A stretch of 33,182 nucleotides of DNA from Methanobacteriota archaeon (lineage in GTDB: Archaea > Halobacteriota > Syntropharchaeia > JAUWIL01). This document shows, piece after piece, positions 1 to 7,177 of the stretch; the first letter of the stretch is position 1, and every line of letters starts with the position of its first letter. A model generated the notes under the pieces. That model was given only the letters and a program-made list of their open reading frames with translations. It did not search any database and had not been told where the DNA came from. The stretch covers positions 1-33,182 of the forward strand of contig JAUWIL010000004.1 in NCBI GenBank assembly GCA_030605385.1, in the 5' to 3' direction. The translations under genes and the position numbers were made by a program.

Positions 1-1
1 G

Positions 2-817
2 GACGTGACTACTGCTGAGCAGGCAAAGATTGCGGAGAATGCAGGCGCCATATCGGTGATGGCACTTCATGCCGTGCCTGCTGATATACGGCGCGTCGGC
101 GGGGTTGCGCGGATGGCAGACCCAAAGGTCATATGTGAGATCATCGATGCAGTTAGCATACCCGTCATGGCAAAGGCGCGCATAGGGCATTTTGTTGAGG
201 CTGAGATACTCGAAGCCCTCGGCGTTGACATGATAGACGAGAGCGAAGTCCTTACGCCGGCAGATGAGAAATATCACATTGACAAGACGTACTTTACCGT
301 GCCTTTTGTGTGCGGGGCGCGAGACCTCGGTGAAGCCCTGCGCAGGATCAACGAGGGTGCTGCGATGATACGCACCAAGGGCGAAGCCGGCACCGGGGAT
401 ATAAAAGAGGCGGTGCGGCACATGCGGCTTATACTGGGCACAATACGCGAGCTGAAGGGCATGAATGATCAGGAACTTATGGAGAAGGCGAGGGAGATAG
501 AAGCGCCCTTCGAGCTTGTGAAGGAGGCGGCAGAACTCCAGCGCCTGCCTGTGGTAAACCTTGCAGCTGGTGGTGTTGCCACCCCTGCGGATGCAGCGCT
601 CATGATGAAGCTTGGAGCCGATGGCGTATTTGTGGGCTCTGGCATATTCAAGTCCGAGGACCCGGAGAAAATGGCAGCCGCAATAGTCGAGGCTGTGAAC
701 AACTATGATAACCCTGCGCGGCTGGCAGAGATATCAAAGGGTCTGGGGGATGCAATGAAGGGCATCGACATACGGACCCTTGATGAGAACGAAGTTCTTC
801 AGGTACGCGGATGGTAG
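2..817 (+). CDS. pdxS: Pyridoxal 5'-phosphate synthase lyase subunit PdxS (5' end cut by window edge)
   Basis: PdxS makes pyridoxal 5'-phosphate from ribose 5-phosphate, glyceraldehyde 3-phosphate and ammonia, the ammonia coming from its partner PdxT. The sequence reads like PdxS from near the start of the family ([16 protein letters not shown]) to the usual C-terminal end. The Schiff-base lysine region VMAKARIGH, the block [11 protein letters not shown], the second lysine region RTKGEAGTG and the phosphate-binding [14 protein letters not shown] are all present. About 24 N-terminal residues lie outside the window. The GTG at 5 is an internal valine codon, not a start, because the frame stays open to the edge and matches the family there. 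pdxT follows 111 bp downstream on the same strand, as is usual for this two-subunit enzyme. Confidence 0.97.
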   Translation, partial: DVTTAEQAKIAENAGAISVMALHAVPADIRRVGGVARMADPKVICEIIDAVSIPVMAKARIGHFVEAEILEALGVDMIDESEVLTPADEKYHIDKTYFTVPFVCGARDLGEALRRINEGAAMIRTKGEAGTGDIKEAVRHMRLILGTIRELKGMNDQELMEKAREIEAPFELVKEAAELQRLPVVNLAAGGVATPADAALMMKLGADGVFVGSGIFKSEDPEKMAAAIVEAVNNYDNPARLAEISKGLGDAMKGIDIRTLDENEVLQVRGW

Positions 818-886
818 ACTCTCTGTACTTGAATATAGGTAGACTTTCTGTGCTTGAATACACATTAAATCCACTATTTTAGCAAG

Positions 887-892
887 CTTTAA
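887..892 (+). promoter_or_regulatory. Possible TATA box for pdxT
   Basis: TTTAAA lies about 37 bp upstream of the ATG at 929. With archaeal spacing of about 25 bp from TATA box to transcription start, the transcript would begin near 915. This fits ATG 929 and argues against the in-frame TTG at 899. Seen only as a motif match. Confidence 0.35.
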
Positions 893-928
893 ACTGGGTT
901 GCGTATTACTACTGTTCCAGACCATTCC

Positions 929-1549
929 ATGATTATCGGCGTGATAGCGATACAGGGAAATGTAGAGGAGCATATTGAAGCTCTCGAAAGGGCGTTGAAT
1001 GAGCGCGGCGAGAGAGATTTTACGATCAGAAGGATAAAACGCGCGGGAATCGTACCTGAGTGCGATGCCGTAGTGATTCCCGGTGGCGAGAGCACTACAC
1101 TCGGACGCCTCATGAAGATAGAGGGAGTGGACGAGGAGATACGTGACGCCACTGCCAGAGGCGTGCCTGTAATGGGCACTTGCGCAGGACTTATCCTGCT
1201 CTCGAAGCATGGTGATAGAACTGCCGAGCGCACAGGTCAGAGCCTCCTGGGTCTGATGGATACGTGGGTGCTGAGGAATGCTTTTGGGAGGCAGCAAGAA
1301 TCGTTCGAAACGCCCCTACAGATTCCAGCGCTGGGAAATAAGCCATTCCATGCGGTTTTTATACGGGCGCCGGCGATTACCCGTACAGGAAAAAACGTGG
1401 AAACGCTTGCAGCATTCAATGAATATACAGTCGCTGCCAGACAGAAAAATTTGCTGGCAATTGCATTCCACCCCGAGCTGACCGGGGACAGCAGGTTTCA
1501 TCATTATTTTCTGGATACTTGTCGAACCGAAGGTTCGACTGTCTTGTGA
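929..1549 (+). CDS. pdxT: Pyridoxal 5'-phosphate synthase glutaminase subunit PdxT
   Basis: PdxT hydrolyses glutamine and passes ammonia to PdxS. It is a class I glutamine amidotransferase: PGGEST at residues 51-56, the nucleophile Cys85 in GTCAG, and the His181/Glu183 pair in FHPEL complete the catalytic triad. I chose ATG 929 (MIIGVIAIQG) because family members begin there; an in-frame TTG at 899 would add ten unmatched residues. The last eight codons (RTEGSTVL) do not look like PdxT. They are read out of a hairpin repeat array that starts at about 1517, so the native 3' end seems to have been replaced or extended by the repeat. The enzyme core is intact. Confidence 0.95.
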   Translation: MIIGVIAIQGNVEEHIEALERALNERGERDFTIRRIKRAGIVPECDAVVIPGGESTTLGRLMKIEGVDEEIRDATARGVPVMGTCAGLILLSKHGDRTAERTGQSLLGLMDTWVLRNAFGRQQESFETPLQIPALGNKPFHAVFIRAPAITRTGKNVETLAAFNEYTVAARQKNLLAIAFHPELTGDSRFHHYFLDTCRTEGSTVL

Positions 1550-1653
1550 AATTGGAAATTTCACGAGATATCTGAAGGCTCTGCCTTCAGAAATATCTTG
1601 CAGAATCTTTGATCCTGCGGGAGACTTGTCGAAAGTTTTGCCTTCGCAAGATG
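1517..1653 (+). repeat. Hairpin array 1 (type II linkers), partly degenerate
   Basis: A run of palindromes separated by short linkers. After ACTTG comes the hairpin TCGAACC-GAA-GGTTCGA, then CTGTCT, then GTGAAATT-GG-AATTTCAC, then CTGAAGGC-TCT-GCCTTCAG, followed by two decayed units to about 1653. The linkers match those of arrays at 20530, 21443 and 21989. The array begins inside the coding frame of pdxT and supplies its last eight codons and stop. Confidence 0.85.
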
Positions 1654-1736
1654 GTAAAAAAGATTGTGTGAGGCGGTCAAATATGTACCGCATAGTCGAC
1701 ACCATACGGTTATCGATAGTTATGCAAATCATCGGG

Positions 1737-1846
1737 CATGTCTGAAAACCTTTGGTTTTCATACGGTTACAGTGCCCCGCTCTGTAAACATGTCTGAAAA
1801 CCTTTGGTTTTTCATACGGTTGCAAAACTTTATTTTGCAAACATGC
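1737..1846 (+). repeat. Hairpin array 2 (type I, forward)
   Basis: Two tandem units, each made of CATG, hairpin A, ACGGTT and hairpin B. The A hairpins carry the core GAAAACC-TTT-GGTTTTC twice. The B hairpins are ACAG..GC..CTGT and TGCAAAA..TTTTGCA. A decayed unit seems to precede it (1682-1730, with ATACGGTT). With array 1 it fills most of the 394 bp between pdxT and the arginine decarboxylase gene. Confidence 0.9.
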
Positions 1847-1889
1847 AAGATGGTTTTCGTCCTTCTGTCACTACAACCATTAAAAAAAG

Positions 1890-1897
1890 CTTAAATA
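1890..1897 (+). promoter_or_regulatory. Probable TATA box for pdaD
   Basis: CTTAAATA preceded by an A-run, 46 bp upstream of the ATG at 1944. Archaeal spacing would put the transcript start near 1920, giving a 5' leader of about 20-25 nt. It lies directly downstream of hairpin array 2, so the array would be upstream of, not inside, this transcript. Confidence 0.5.
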
Positions 1898-1943
1898 CGG
1901 AGATGGGACTATGGCACTTATCAATTTCTAAAGATGATGCATA

Positions 1944-2402
1944 ATGATACCAACACGCTTCTTTGTTACATCTGGTAAGGCTATCAGTGAGGTTACCGAC
2001 CTTAATGCATTCGACAAAGCGCTCCTGAATGCAGGCATAGGTGAACAGAACATTGTCACGGTTTCTTCGATATTGCCAGCAGGCATAAAGAAGGTCAACC
2101 GTCGCAAGCTGGATATGGGACGCATAACCTACTGCGTTCTTGCCACGATGGGGGGCACCGAGGGGGAGACCATATCGGCAGGCATAGTATATGCATTCCG
2201 TAAGGATGTGCAGGGCGGTTACATTGCAGAAGGGCATGGGCACATGAACAGACGTGCCATGAAAGAAGTCCTTGAATGGAAAGTTAACGAGATGGCGAAA
2301 CTGCGCGGCGTTGAGATAGACGGCATAAAATACGTAGTGGAGGAGCTTTCAATACCCATAGACCACTACGGCGCATGCATAGCTGCACTGGTATTTCTTT
2401 AA
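1944..2402 (+). CDS. pdaD: Pyruvoyl-dependent arginine decarboxylase
   Basis: Converts arginine to agmatine, the first step of archaeal polyamine synthesis; agmatine also modifies the wobble base of tRNA-Ile in archaea. The proenzyme (152 aa, close to the family size of about 150-165) cleaves itself at a Ser-Ser bond and turns the second serine into the pyruvoyl cofactor. The expected site is visible as VSSILPAGI, with Ser41/Ser42. Other family blocks are GEQNIV, the glycine-rich stretch around GGTEGETISAGI, and the C-terminal HYGACIAALVFL. ATG 1944 gives the typical N-terminus (MIPTRFFVTSG). The gene stands alone between a repeat array and the convergent aroC. Confidence 0.95.
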   Translation: MIPTRFFVTSGKAISEVTDLNAFDKALLNAGIGEQNIVTVSSILPAGIKKVNRRKLDMGRITYCVLATMGGTEGETISAGIVYAFRKDVQGGYIAEGHGHMNRRAMKEVLEWKVNEMAKLRGVEIDGIKYVVEELSIPIDHYGACIAALVFL

Positions 2403-2457
2403 AAACTATACGCAGATTACCGCATGCTCAATCCATGGACTGATTCTTGACCAATTC

Positions 2458-3558
2458 TTATTTGACCATTACAGGACCTATGAAGCCTGAGCTGAGCATA
2501 TGGTCAGCCAGCACTATAAGCACCATACTTTCGACCACAGGACATATTCTGGGTGGGATAGCGGGGTCATGGCGTCCACTGACACTGATATTAACCTCTT
2601 TCATCTCCTTCATGTCAACAGTCCTCTGTTCCCTGGATATCGAAGATGTCGGCTTCACTGCTGCACGCGCGACGATAGGTTCGCCTGTTGAGATGCCGCC
2701 TATTATGCCGCCCGCGTTATTGGTCTCATAGCGCGGTGAACCATCCCGCAGCACGATTGGATCGTTCATTTCGCTGCCCATCATACCTGCTGACCTGAAT
2801 CCTGCACCTATCTCAACACCCTTCACACTGCCGATACTCATGATTGCTCCTGCAAGGTCAGCATCAAGTTTTCCAAACACCGGCTCACCCAGACCGGCGG
2901 GCACGCCAACCGCAACAACTTCGACTATTCCGCCAACGCTGTCACCTGCATTACGGGCTTCCTCTATGCGCTTGATCATGCGCTCGGCTGCATCTGAATC
3001 GGCACATCGCACAGGGTTGGAGTAAGTATTATTAATTGTATATTCAAGGGGTAACTCTTTCGAGCGCATGCCGCCAATTTCAATACAGTGCGCCGCAACC
3101 TCTATTCCGGCATCTGCCAGCAGCTTGCGTGCTACTGCGCCGGCAGCCACTCGCCCGACCGTCTCACGACCTGACGCTCTGCCCCCCCCTCTGTGGTCAC
3201 GGTGCCCGAAGCGCTGCAGGTACGTAAGGTCAGCATGACCGGGGCGAGGAGTATGACGAATACTATCATAAGGCGTGGAATCAACATCTCTGTTCCATAC
3301 CATCATAGAAATTGGCGTTCCGGTGGTGAGTTCCTCGAATATCCCCGAAAGAATCTCGACTCTATCCTCCTCTGTACGGGGTGTGCTGACTCCGCTCTGC
3401 CCGGGTTTTCGCATGTCCAGATCGCGCTGAATATCCGCCTCGGATAGTTTCAAACCGGCAGGGCAGCCGTCAACTACCACGCCCACGGCTCTGCCGTGGC
3501 TCTCGCCCCACGTGGTAATGCGAAATAATCTACCAAACGAACTGCCAGCCGACGTCAT
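2458..3558 (-). CDS. aroC: Chorismate synthase
   Basis: Catalyses the last shikimate step, removing phosphate from EPSP to give chorismate, and needs reduced FMN. The 366 aa length is normal. Family signatures are GESHG (18-22), RPGHAD (105-110) and [10 protein letters not shown] (124-133), followed by [13 protein letters not shown] 3558 gives the standard N-terminus [22 protein letters not shown]-like box lies only 28 bp upstream, so the message is probably leaderless. EPSP synthase, the preceding enzyme of the pathway, lies upstream on the same strand, but a hairpin array and this separate promoter lie between them, so they need not be co-transcribed. Confidence 0.97.
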   Translation of the reverse strand: MTSAGSSFGRLFRITTWGESHGRAVGVVVDGCPAGLKLSEADIQRDLDMRKPGQSGVSTPRTEEDRVEILSGIFEELTTGTPISMMVWNRDVDSTPYDSIRHTPRPGHADLTYLQRFGHRDHRGGGRASGRETVGRVAAGAVARKLLADAGIEVAAHCIEIGGMRSKELPLEYTINNTYSNPVRCADSDAAERMIKRIEEARNAGDSVGGIVEVVAVGVPAGLGEPVFGKLDADLAGAIMSIGSVKGVEIGAGFRSAGMMGSEMNDPIVLRDGSPRYETNNAGGIIGGISTGEPIVARAAVKPTSSISREQRTVDMKEMKEVNISVSGRHDPAIPPRICPVVESMVLIVLADHMLSSGFIGPVMVK

Positions 3559-3585
3559 AATCGATAAAATACAATGGGGAAGAAG

Positions 3586-3595
3586 TTATATTTAA
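3586..3595 (-). promoter_or_regulatory. Probable TATA box for aroC
   Basis: Read on the minus strand this is TTAAATATAA, ending 28 bp before the aroC ATG. That is the standard archaeal distance for a leaderless or nearly leaderless transcript. The neighbouring hairpin array begins about 33 bp further out, so the promoter itself is free of repeats. Confidence 0.6.
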
Positions 3596-3627
3596 CTTGT
3601 GGTAGTCAAAATGCCACAATCCAAAAA

Positions 3628-3857
3628 CATGTATGAAATGCGAAGCATGTCTAAAAAGCAACGCTTTTTAGACGGTTGCAAAATCTTTGATTTTGCAAAC
3701 ATGTCTGAAAAACCTACGGTTTTTCATACGGTTGTAGAACGTAGTTCTACAAACATGTCTAAAAGTGGAACTTTTAGACGGTTATGGAACTTCGTTCCAT
3801 AAACATGTATAAAATCTCCTGATTTTATACGGTTATGGAGCTGTGCTCCATAAACAT
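3628..3857 (+). repeat. Hairpin array 3 (type I, forward), abutting the aroA stop
   Basis: Four complete A-B units plus a short first hairpin (ATG..GAAATG..). Linkers AACATGT and CGGTT alternate exactly while the stems change: TCTAAAAAGC, TGCAAAATC, TCTGAAAAACC, TGTAGAAC, TCTAAAAGT, TATGGAAC, TATAAAATC, TATGGAGC, each followed by its own complement. The final linker reads AACATCAC, and its TCA is the complement of the aroA stop codon. The array lies between two minus-strand genes in plus orientation. Confidence 0.95.
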
Positions 3858-5176
3858 CACAATATTTCAATATCGGCGCCTATTTTCTGCATTTCCTCAT
3901 AGAAGCCCGGGTAGGATACACTGGCGCAGTCTGAACCTTCTATAATAACATCATCTTCTGTGCCCAGTGCGGCAACCGTGAGTGCCATTGCAATCCTGTG
4001 GTCTCCGTGGCTGGATACTGTAGCGCCTTTTATCTGCCCTGGTGTACCGTGTATGGTGAGGCTGTCAGAATGCTCATCTATCTTTACATTCATTCGCGTA
4101 AGTTCTGATGTGATTGTGCTGAGGCGGTCGGTTTCCTTGTACCGCAGGTGCCCCACATTCTCTATTACTGTATCTCCCTCGGCGTATGCCGCGAGGACCG
4201 CAACTGTTGGAACAAGATCCGGGTTGCTGTTCATGTCGATCGTTATCCCTTTCAGCTCTTTTCCCTGTACCTCGACTGTATCATTCTCTTTATCCCAATT
4301 GACTTCAGCACCCATATCGCGCAGTATGTCAATTATACGGGAGTCTCCCTGTGCAGTTTCTTTAAGATTGATCAGGCGCACCCTACCACCTGTCAGTGCC
4401 GCTGCTGCAAGAGGGTATGAGGCAGACGAAAAATCACCTGGTATGGTATAATTCCCCAAGCCATAATGCTGCTTCCCGCTTATAACAAAGCCGCCTTCAT
4501 TTTCTCCCACTTCAACTCCAGCGTGATGCATGATCTCCAATGTCATATCTACATACGGTCTTGACCTGAGTTTACCATCGATCTTGATCTCACTATCGCC
4601 ATTCAACAAAGGACATGTCATCAGCATTGAAGATATGAATTGAGAGCTGACGCCGCCCTCTATACTTACCTTACCGGGTTTTATGGGGCCGTGTATGGTG
4701 AGCGGCGCCCTGCCGTCCTTCGTTTCGGATATGGCTCTGGCACCCATATCACCAAGCACCTTGAGCATTACATCGTTCGGACGTGATTGAAGCGATTCAT
4801 CGCCCGTGAGTGTCGTGTTGCCGCTGCACAGCGCAGCTACACCCACCATAAATCTCAAAGTGGTACCTGAGTTCATTGCATTAATAATATGATCTGGGGT
4901 GCTCGGCCCCCCGTTCACGCCTGTAATTCTAACTATGTCTCCACTGCCTTCTTCTTCGATGGCGGCACCGAACGCCTTGCAAGCTTTTAGGGTGGCGAGC
5001 GTATCATCTGACATGAGGCAGTCCTTCAACACGGTAGCGGCGCCCAGGCTGCCGACCACAAGTGCGCGGTGAGTATAGCTTTTGGATGGAGGGGTGCGAA
5101 GCTCGCCTGATATTCCCCCGCGCTTCATGCCTTTTATTCTCACTCTTCTCGACCCCATGCCTGCACCACTTCTCAT
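3857..5176 (-). CDS. aroA: 3-phosphoshikimate 1-carboxyvinyltransferase (EPSP synthase)
   Basis: Joins phosphoenolpyruvate to shikimate 3-phosphate, the sixth shikimate step. At 439 aa it has the normal two-domain length. Substrate-binding blocks are PPSKSYTHRA (29-38, with the lysine and serine that bind both ligands), NSGTTLRFM (102-110), GDESLQSRP (125-133), GGVSSQFISSM, YKETDRLSTI and DHRIAMALTVAAL near the C-terminus. ATG 5176 was taken as start; ATG codons at residues 7 and 17 are alternatives, since the family-like part begins around RIKGMKRGGISGELRTPPS. An AT-rich ATTAAAAG element about 25-30 bp upstream supports a leaderless start at 5176. The stop codon coincides with the end of hairpin array 3. 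Confidence 0.97.
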   Translation of the reverse strand: MRSGAGMGSRRVRIKGMKRGGISGELRTPPSKSYTHRALVVGSLGAATVLKDCLMSDDTLATLKACKAFGAAIEEEGSGDIVRITGVNGGPSTPDHIINAMNSGTTLRFMVGVAALCSGNTTLTGDESLQSRPNDVMLKVLGDMGARAISETKDGRAPLTIHGPIKPGKVSIEGGVSSQFISSMLMTCPLLNGDSEIKIDGKLRSRPYVDMTLEIMHHAGVEVGENEGGFVISGKQHYGLGNYTIPGDFSSASYPLAAAALTGGRVRLINLKETAQGDSRIIDILRDMGAEVNWDKENDTVEVQGKELKGITIDMNSNPDLVPTVAVLAAYAEGDTVIENVGHLRYKETDRLSTITSELTRMNVKIDEHSDSLTIHGTPGQIKGATVSSHGDHRIAMALTVAALGTEDDVIIEGSDCASVSYPGFYEEMQKIGADIEIL

Positions 5177-5283
5177 ATCTTTATTCTTGATACTATACTT
5201 TTAATCCTTAGCATGTCTGTTGTTAATAAAACTAACCACTGCTCAGGTTACTTTTGTGGTATTGGCAGCATAAAGTAGTTTTC

Positions 5284-5349
5284 AAACATGTTTGCGGAAT
5301 CCGAGATTCCGCAACCGTATGAAAACCAAAGGTTTTCATACATGTTTGC
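5284..5349 (-). repeat. Hairpin array 4 (type I, reverse; one unit)
   Basis: A single unit in reverse orientation: AAACATG, the hairpin TGCGGAATC-CGA-GATTCCGCA, ACCG, the hairpin TATGAAAACC-AAA-GGTTTTCATA, CATGTTT. It lies about 110 bp upstream of aroA in the 445-bp gap between divergent genes. Confidence 0.9.
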
Positions 5350-5430
5350 AATCACGCGCCCCGACCTATGTATCCCAATGAGAAATAATATATATGTCCA
5401 AGCGGCTAACTACTGGCATACCATATACTA

Positions 5431-5469
5431 ACATATAGCACACATATAGCACACATATAGCACACATAG
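5431..5469. repeat. Short tandem repeat, 11 bp
   Basis: ACATATAGCAC occurs three times in a row (5431-5463) and is followed by a shortened copy. The rest of the 5177-5622 gap holds array 4, AT-rich sequence and no convincing gene. Confidence 0.85.
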
Positions 5470-5622
5470 CACATATGAATCCAGCCGGCTGTAAGAACCG
5501 ATTAAGGCAATAAATCAGGATAGTAACTAACATAACTAACAACAAATGCCATTAATCACTCTCAGGCGCGGATATGACTAAAGCTCTGAAGTACATGTGG
5601 TTGGTGATATGAAACTGTGATA

Positions 5623-5895
5623 ATGGAGAAACTCGAACGCGAAGTTGAAATGACAATAAGGCATCTCAGGGTGCTCAAACTCGTAAAAGAGATGGAACCA
5701 ATAGGCATAATGAAGCTGTCTGCAGAGACTGGGCTGCCGAGTCACAAGGTGCGGTATTCTCTGCGCGTTCTTGAGCATGGAGGGCTTATAGCACCATCAC
5801 AGCAGGGTGCAGTTACAACCGAGAGAACCGCAACCTTCTTAAGAGAAATGACGGGTAGAATAAACGCACTGCTGAAGAGTATTCAGCAGATGTAG
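5623..5895 (+). CDS. Small winged-helix DNA-binding protein
   Basis: A 90-residue protein that is almost entirely one helix-turn-helix domain. An N-terminal amphipathic helix (MEKLEREVEMTIRHLRVLKL) is followed by KEMEPIGIMKLSAETGLPS, then the recognition-helix-like HKVRYSLRVLEHGGLI and a short wing (APSQQGAVTTERTA), ending in a helix that could dimerise (FLREMTGRINALLKSIQQ). ATG 5623 is preferred over the in-frame GTG two codons earlier. No ligand-binding domain is present. It is probably a transcription regulator; the target is unknown. It is followed directly by the largest forward hairpin array. Confidence 0.75.
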   Translation: MEKLEREVEMTIRHLRVLKLVKEMEPIGIMKLSAETGLPSHKVRYSLRVLEHGGLIAPSQQGAVTTERTATFLREMTGRINALLKSIQQM

Positions 5896-5897
5896 AG

Positions 5898-6215
5898 CAT
5901 GTCTGAAAAAGCTTGCTTTTTCATACGGTTGCGGAACTGCGTTCCGCAAACATGTATTGAAGCTCTGCTTCAATACGGTTACAGAGCCCTGCTCTGTAAA
6001 CATGTATAAAACACTGTGTGTTTTATACGGTTACAGAATCTTCGATTCTGTAAACATGTCCGAAAACCTTTGGTTTTCGTACTGTTGTGAAATCTTCGAT
6101 TTCACAAACATGTCTGGAAGCTCCGCTTCCATACGGTTGCGGAATCTCCGATTCCGCAAACATGTTTAAAAATCTTTGATTTTTAAACTGTTGCAGAACT
6201 ACGTTCTGCAAACAT
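5898..6215 (+). repeat. Hairpin array 5 (type I, forward; six units)
   Basis: The clearest array. CATGT linkers start at 5898, 5951, 6001, 6055, 6109 and 6161, and a decayed CATA lies at 6213, a period of 50-54 bp. Each unit is CATG, hairpin A, ACGGTT or a close variant, hairpin B, AAA. All twelve palindromes have different stems. Eleven close a three-base loop with C:G; the loops are TGC, TCT, CCT, TGT, TTC, TTT, TTC, TCC, TCC, TTT and TAC, and the first hairpin has CTTG. It fills the whole 332-bp gap between two genes on the same strand. TTTAAAAAT inside the last A hairpin (6165-6173) could serve as a TATA box for the next gene. Confidence 0.97.
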
Positions 6216-6227
6216 AGGCGAAAGATT

Positions 6228-7073
6228 ATGAAAAAGCTGCAGATAACACTGACTCCCGCGGAATCAAAGCGGCTTATAGCTATCGGGCTAAAAAAGCATC
6301 CGATTATACAGAATGCGCTGCAGAACGGAAGGATAGCAATAGCGCTGGGAACTACCAATGCGTATGTGGTAGAAGAACTGACAGGACGTACAATAGATAA
6401 ACAGCGCTATGCATCGGGCATTACGACAAATAAGACGTGTATAGTGCCCAGGTCAGAGAGGGCTGTGGAAACACTGATAGTAAAGGGGGTGGTGCAGGAA
6501 GCGGGCATCAAGGATGCCATCAATGAGTTGACACCTCCGCATGATGTGTTCATCAAAGGCGCAAACGCAATCGACCCAAATGGAACAGCCGGAGTAATGC
6601 TTGCCAGTCCTGTGGGTGGGACCATTGCTGCAGCTCTGGGAGTTGTAATGGCGCGCGGCGTGCACATGATCATACCTGTTGGACTTGAGAAGACAATACC
6701 TGTAAGCATAAATGAAGTTGCAAAACATGCAGGTAATATGCGCATATACAAATCTATTGGTGCACCTATCGGAATCATGCCAGTTCACGGTCATGTAATA
6801 ACCGAGATAGAAGCCCTCCTCCATCTTGGTGCAGTTAATGCATACCCCATTGGGGCAGGTGGCGTCAATGGGGGAGAAGGGTCGGTAACCATAATCGCTG
6901 ATGTGGAAGATAGAAATGCTGATAAGCTGATGGACGTTATCATGGGTGTGAAGGGCGAGCCGCAGACGACGACGGTGGAAGGAGATTGCATAGAATGTGC
7001 CCGTGATATATGTGTATATAATAAGCTTAATGAGTTGAAAAATAAAGAAGAACACAAAGATGCAAATAAGTGA
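6228..7073 (+). CDS. Conserved archaeal protein of unknown function
   Basis: A 281-residue soluble protein. I recognise the type as one found across methanogens, but cannot name a function. It starts with a polar segment MKKLQITLTPAESKRLI, then a glycine-rich first half with GTTNAYVVEELTGR, DVFIKGANAIDP and ASPVGGTIAAALG, then IPVGLEKTIP, IGIMPVHGHVITEIEAL and GAGGVNGGEGSVTII. The glycine-rich loops suggest nucleotide or cofactor binding. A C-terminal CIECARDIC (Cys-x2-Cys-x4-Cys) could bind metal, and a charged tail follows. ATG 6228 begins 13 bp after hairpin array 5. tRNA-Asn follows 31 bp downstream. Confidence 0.85.
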   Translation: MKKLQITLTPAESKRLIAIGLKKHPIIQNALQNGRIAIALGTTNAYVVEELTGRTIDKQRYASGITTNKTCIVPRSERAVETLIVKGVVQEAGIKDAINELTPPHDVFIKGANAIDPNGTAGVMLASPVGGTIAAALGVVMARGVHMIIPVGLEKTIPVSINEVAKHAGNMRIYKSIGAPIGIMPVHGHVITEIEALLHLGAVNAYPIGAGGVNGGEGSVTIIADVEDRNADKLMDVIMGVKGEPQTTTVEGDCIECARDICVYNKLNELKNKEEHKDANK

Positions 7074-7104
7074 GTGCTAAAGGTAGTCGAATAGTGAATC
7101 GAAA

Positions 7105-7177
7105 GCCGCCATAACTCAGTTGGTAGAGTGTTCGGCTGTTAACCGAGATGTCAGAGGTTCGAGCCCTCTTGGCGGCG
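7105..7177 (+). tRNA. tRNA-Asn (anticodon GTT)
   Basis: 73 nt, no intron, CCA not encoded. The acceptor arms GCCGCCA and TGGCGGC pair fully. The D arm is ACTC/GAGT with AGTTGGTA in the loop. The anticodon stem TTCGG/CCGAG encloses CTGTTAA with GTT at 34-36. The T arm is AGAGG-TTCGAGC-CCTCT and the discriminator is G. A short T-run (CGTTTTTTGG) follows at about 7180 and may terminate transcription. Confidence 0.97.

Noticed and set aside
1517-1653. Ordinary transcription terminator of pdxT
   Set aside because: Multiple hairpins with shared linkers, no T-run, and the same array type occurs in a tRNA intron and between divergent genes, so termination cannot be its general role.
2447-2731. Plus-strand frame inside aroC, and similar frames opposite aroA, purA and the ribosomal genes
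   Set aside because: Shadows of strongly supported genes on the other strand or frame.
5957-6169. Protein-coding frame through array 5, and similar frames at 8942-9199, 12521-12853, 3599-3802 and 21899-22417
   Set aside because: They are translations of the hairpin modules (recurring NMSENLWF-type strings) and have no independent coding features.
5898-6215. CRISPR array
   Set aside because: The period is regular, but the conserved parts are only 4-9 bases and the variable parts are palindromes. CRISPR has long conserved repeats and non-palindromic spacers. No cas gene is near.
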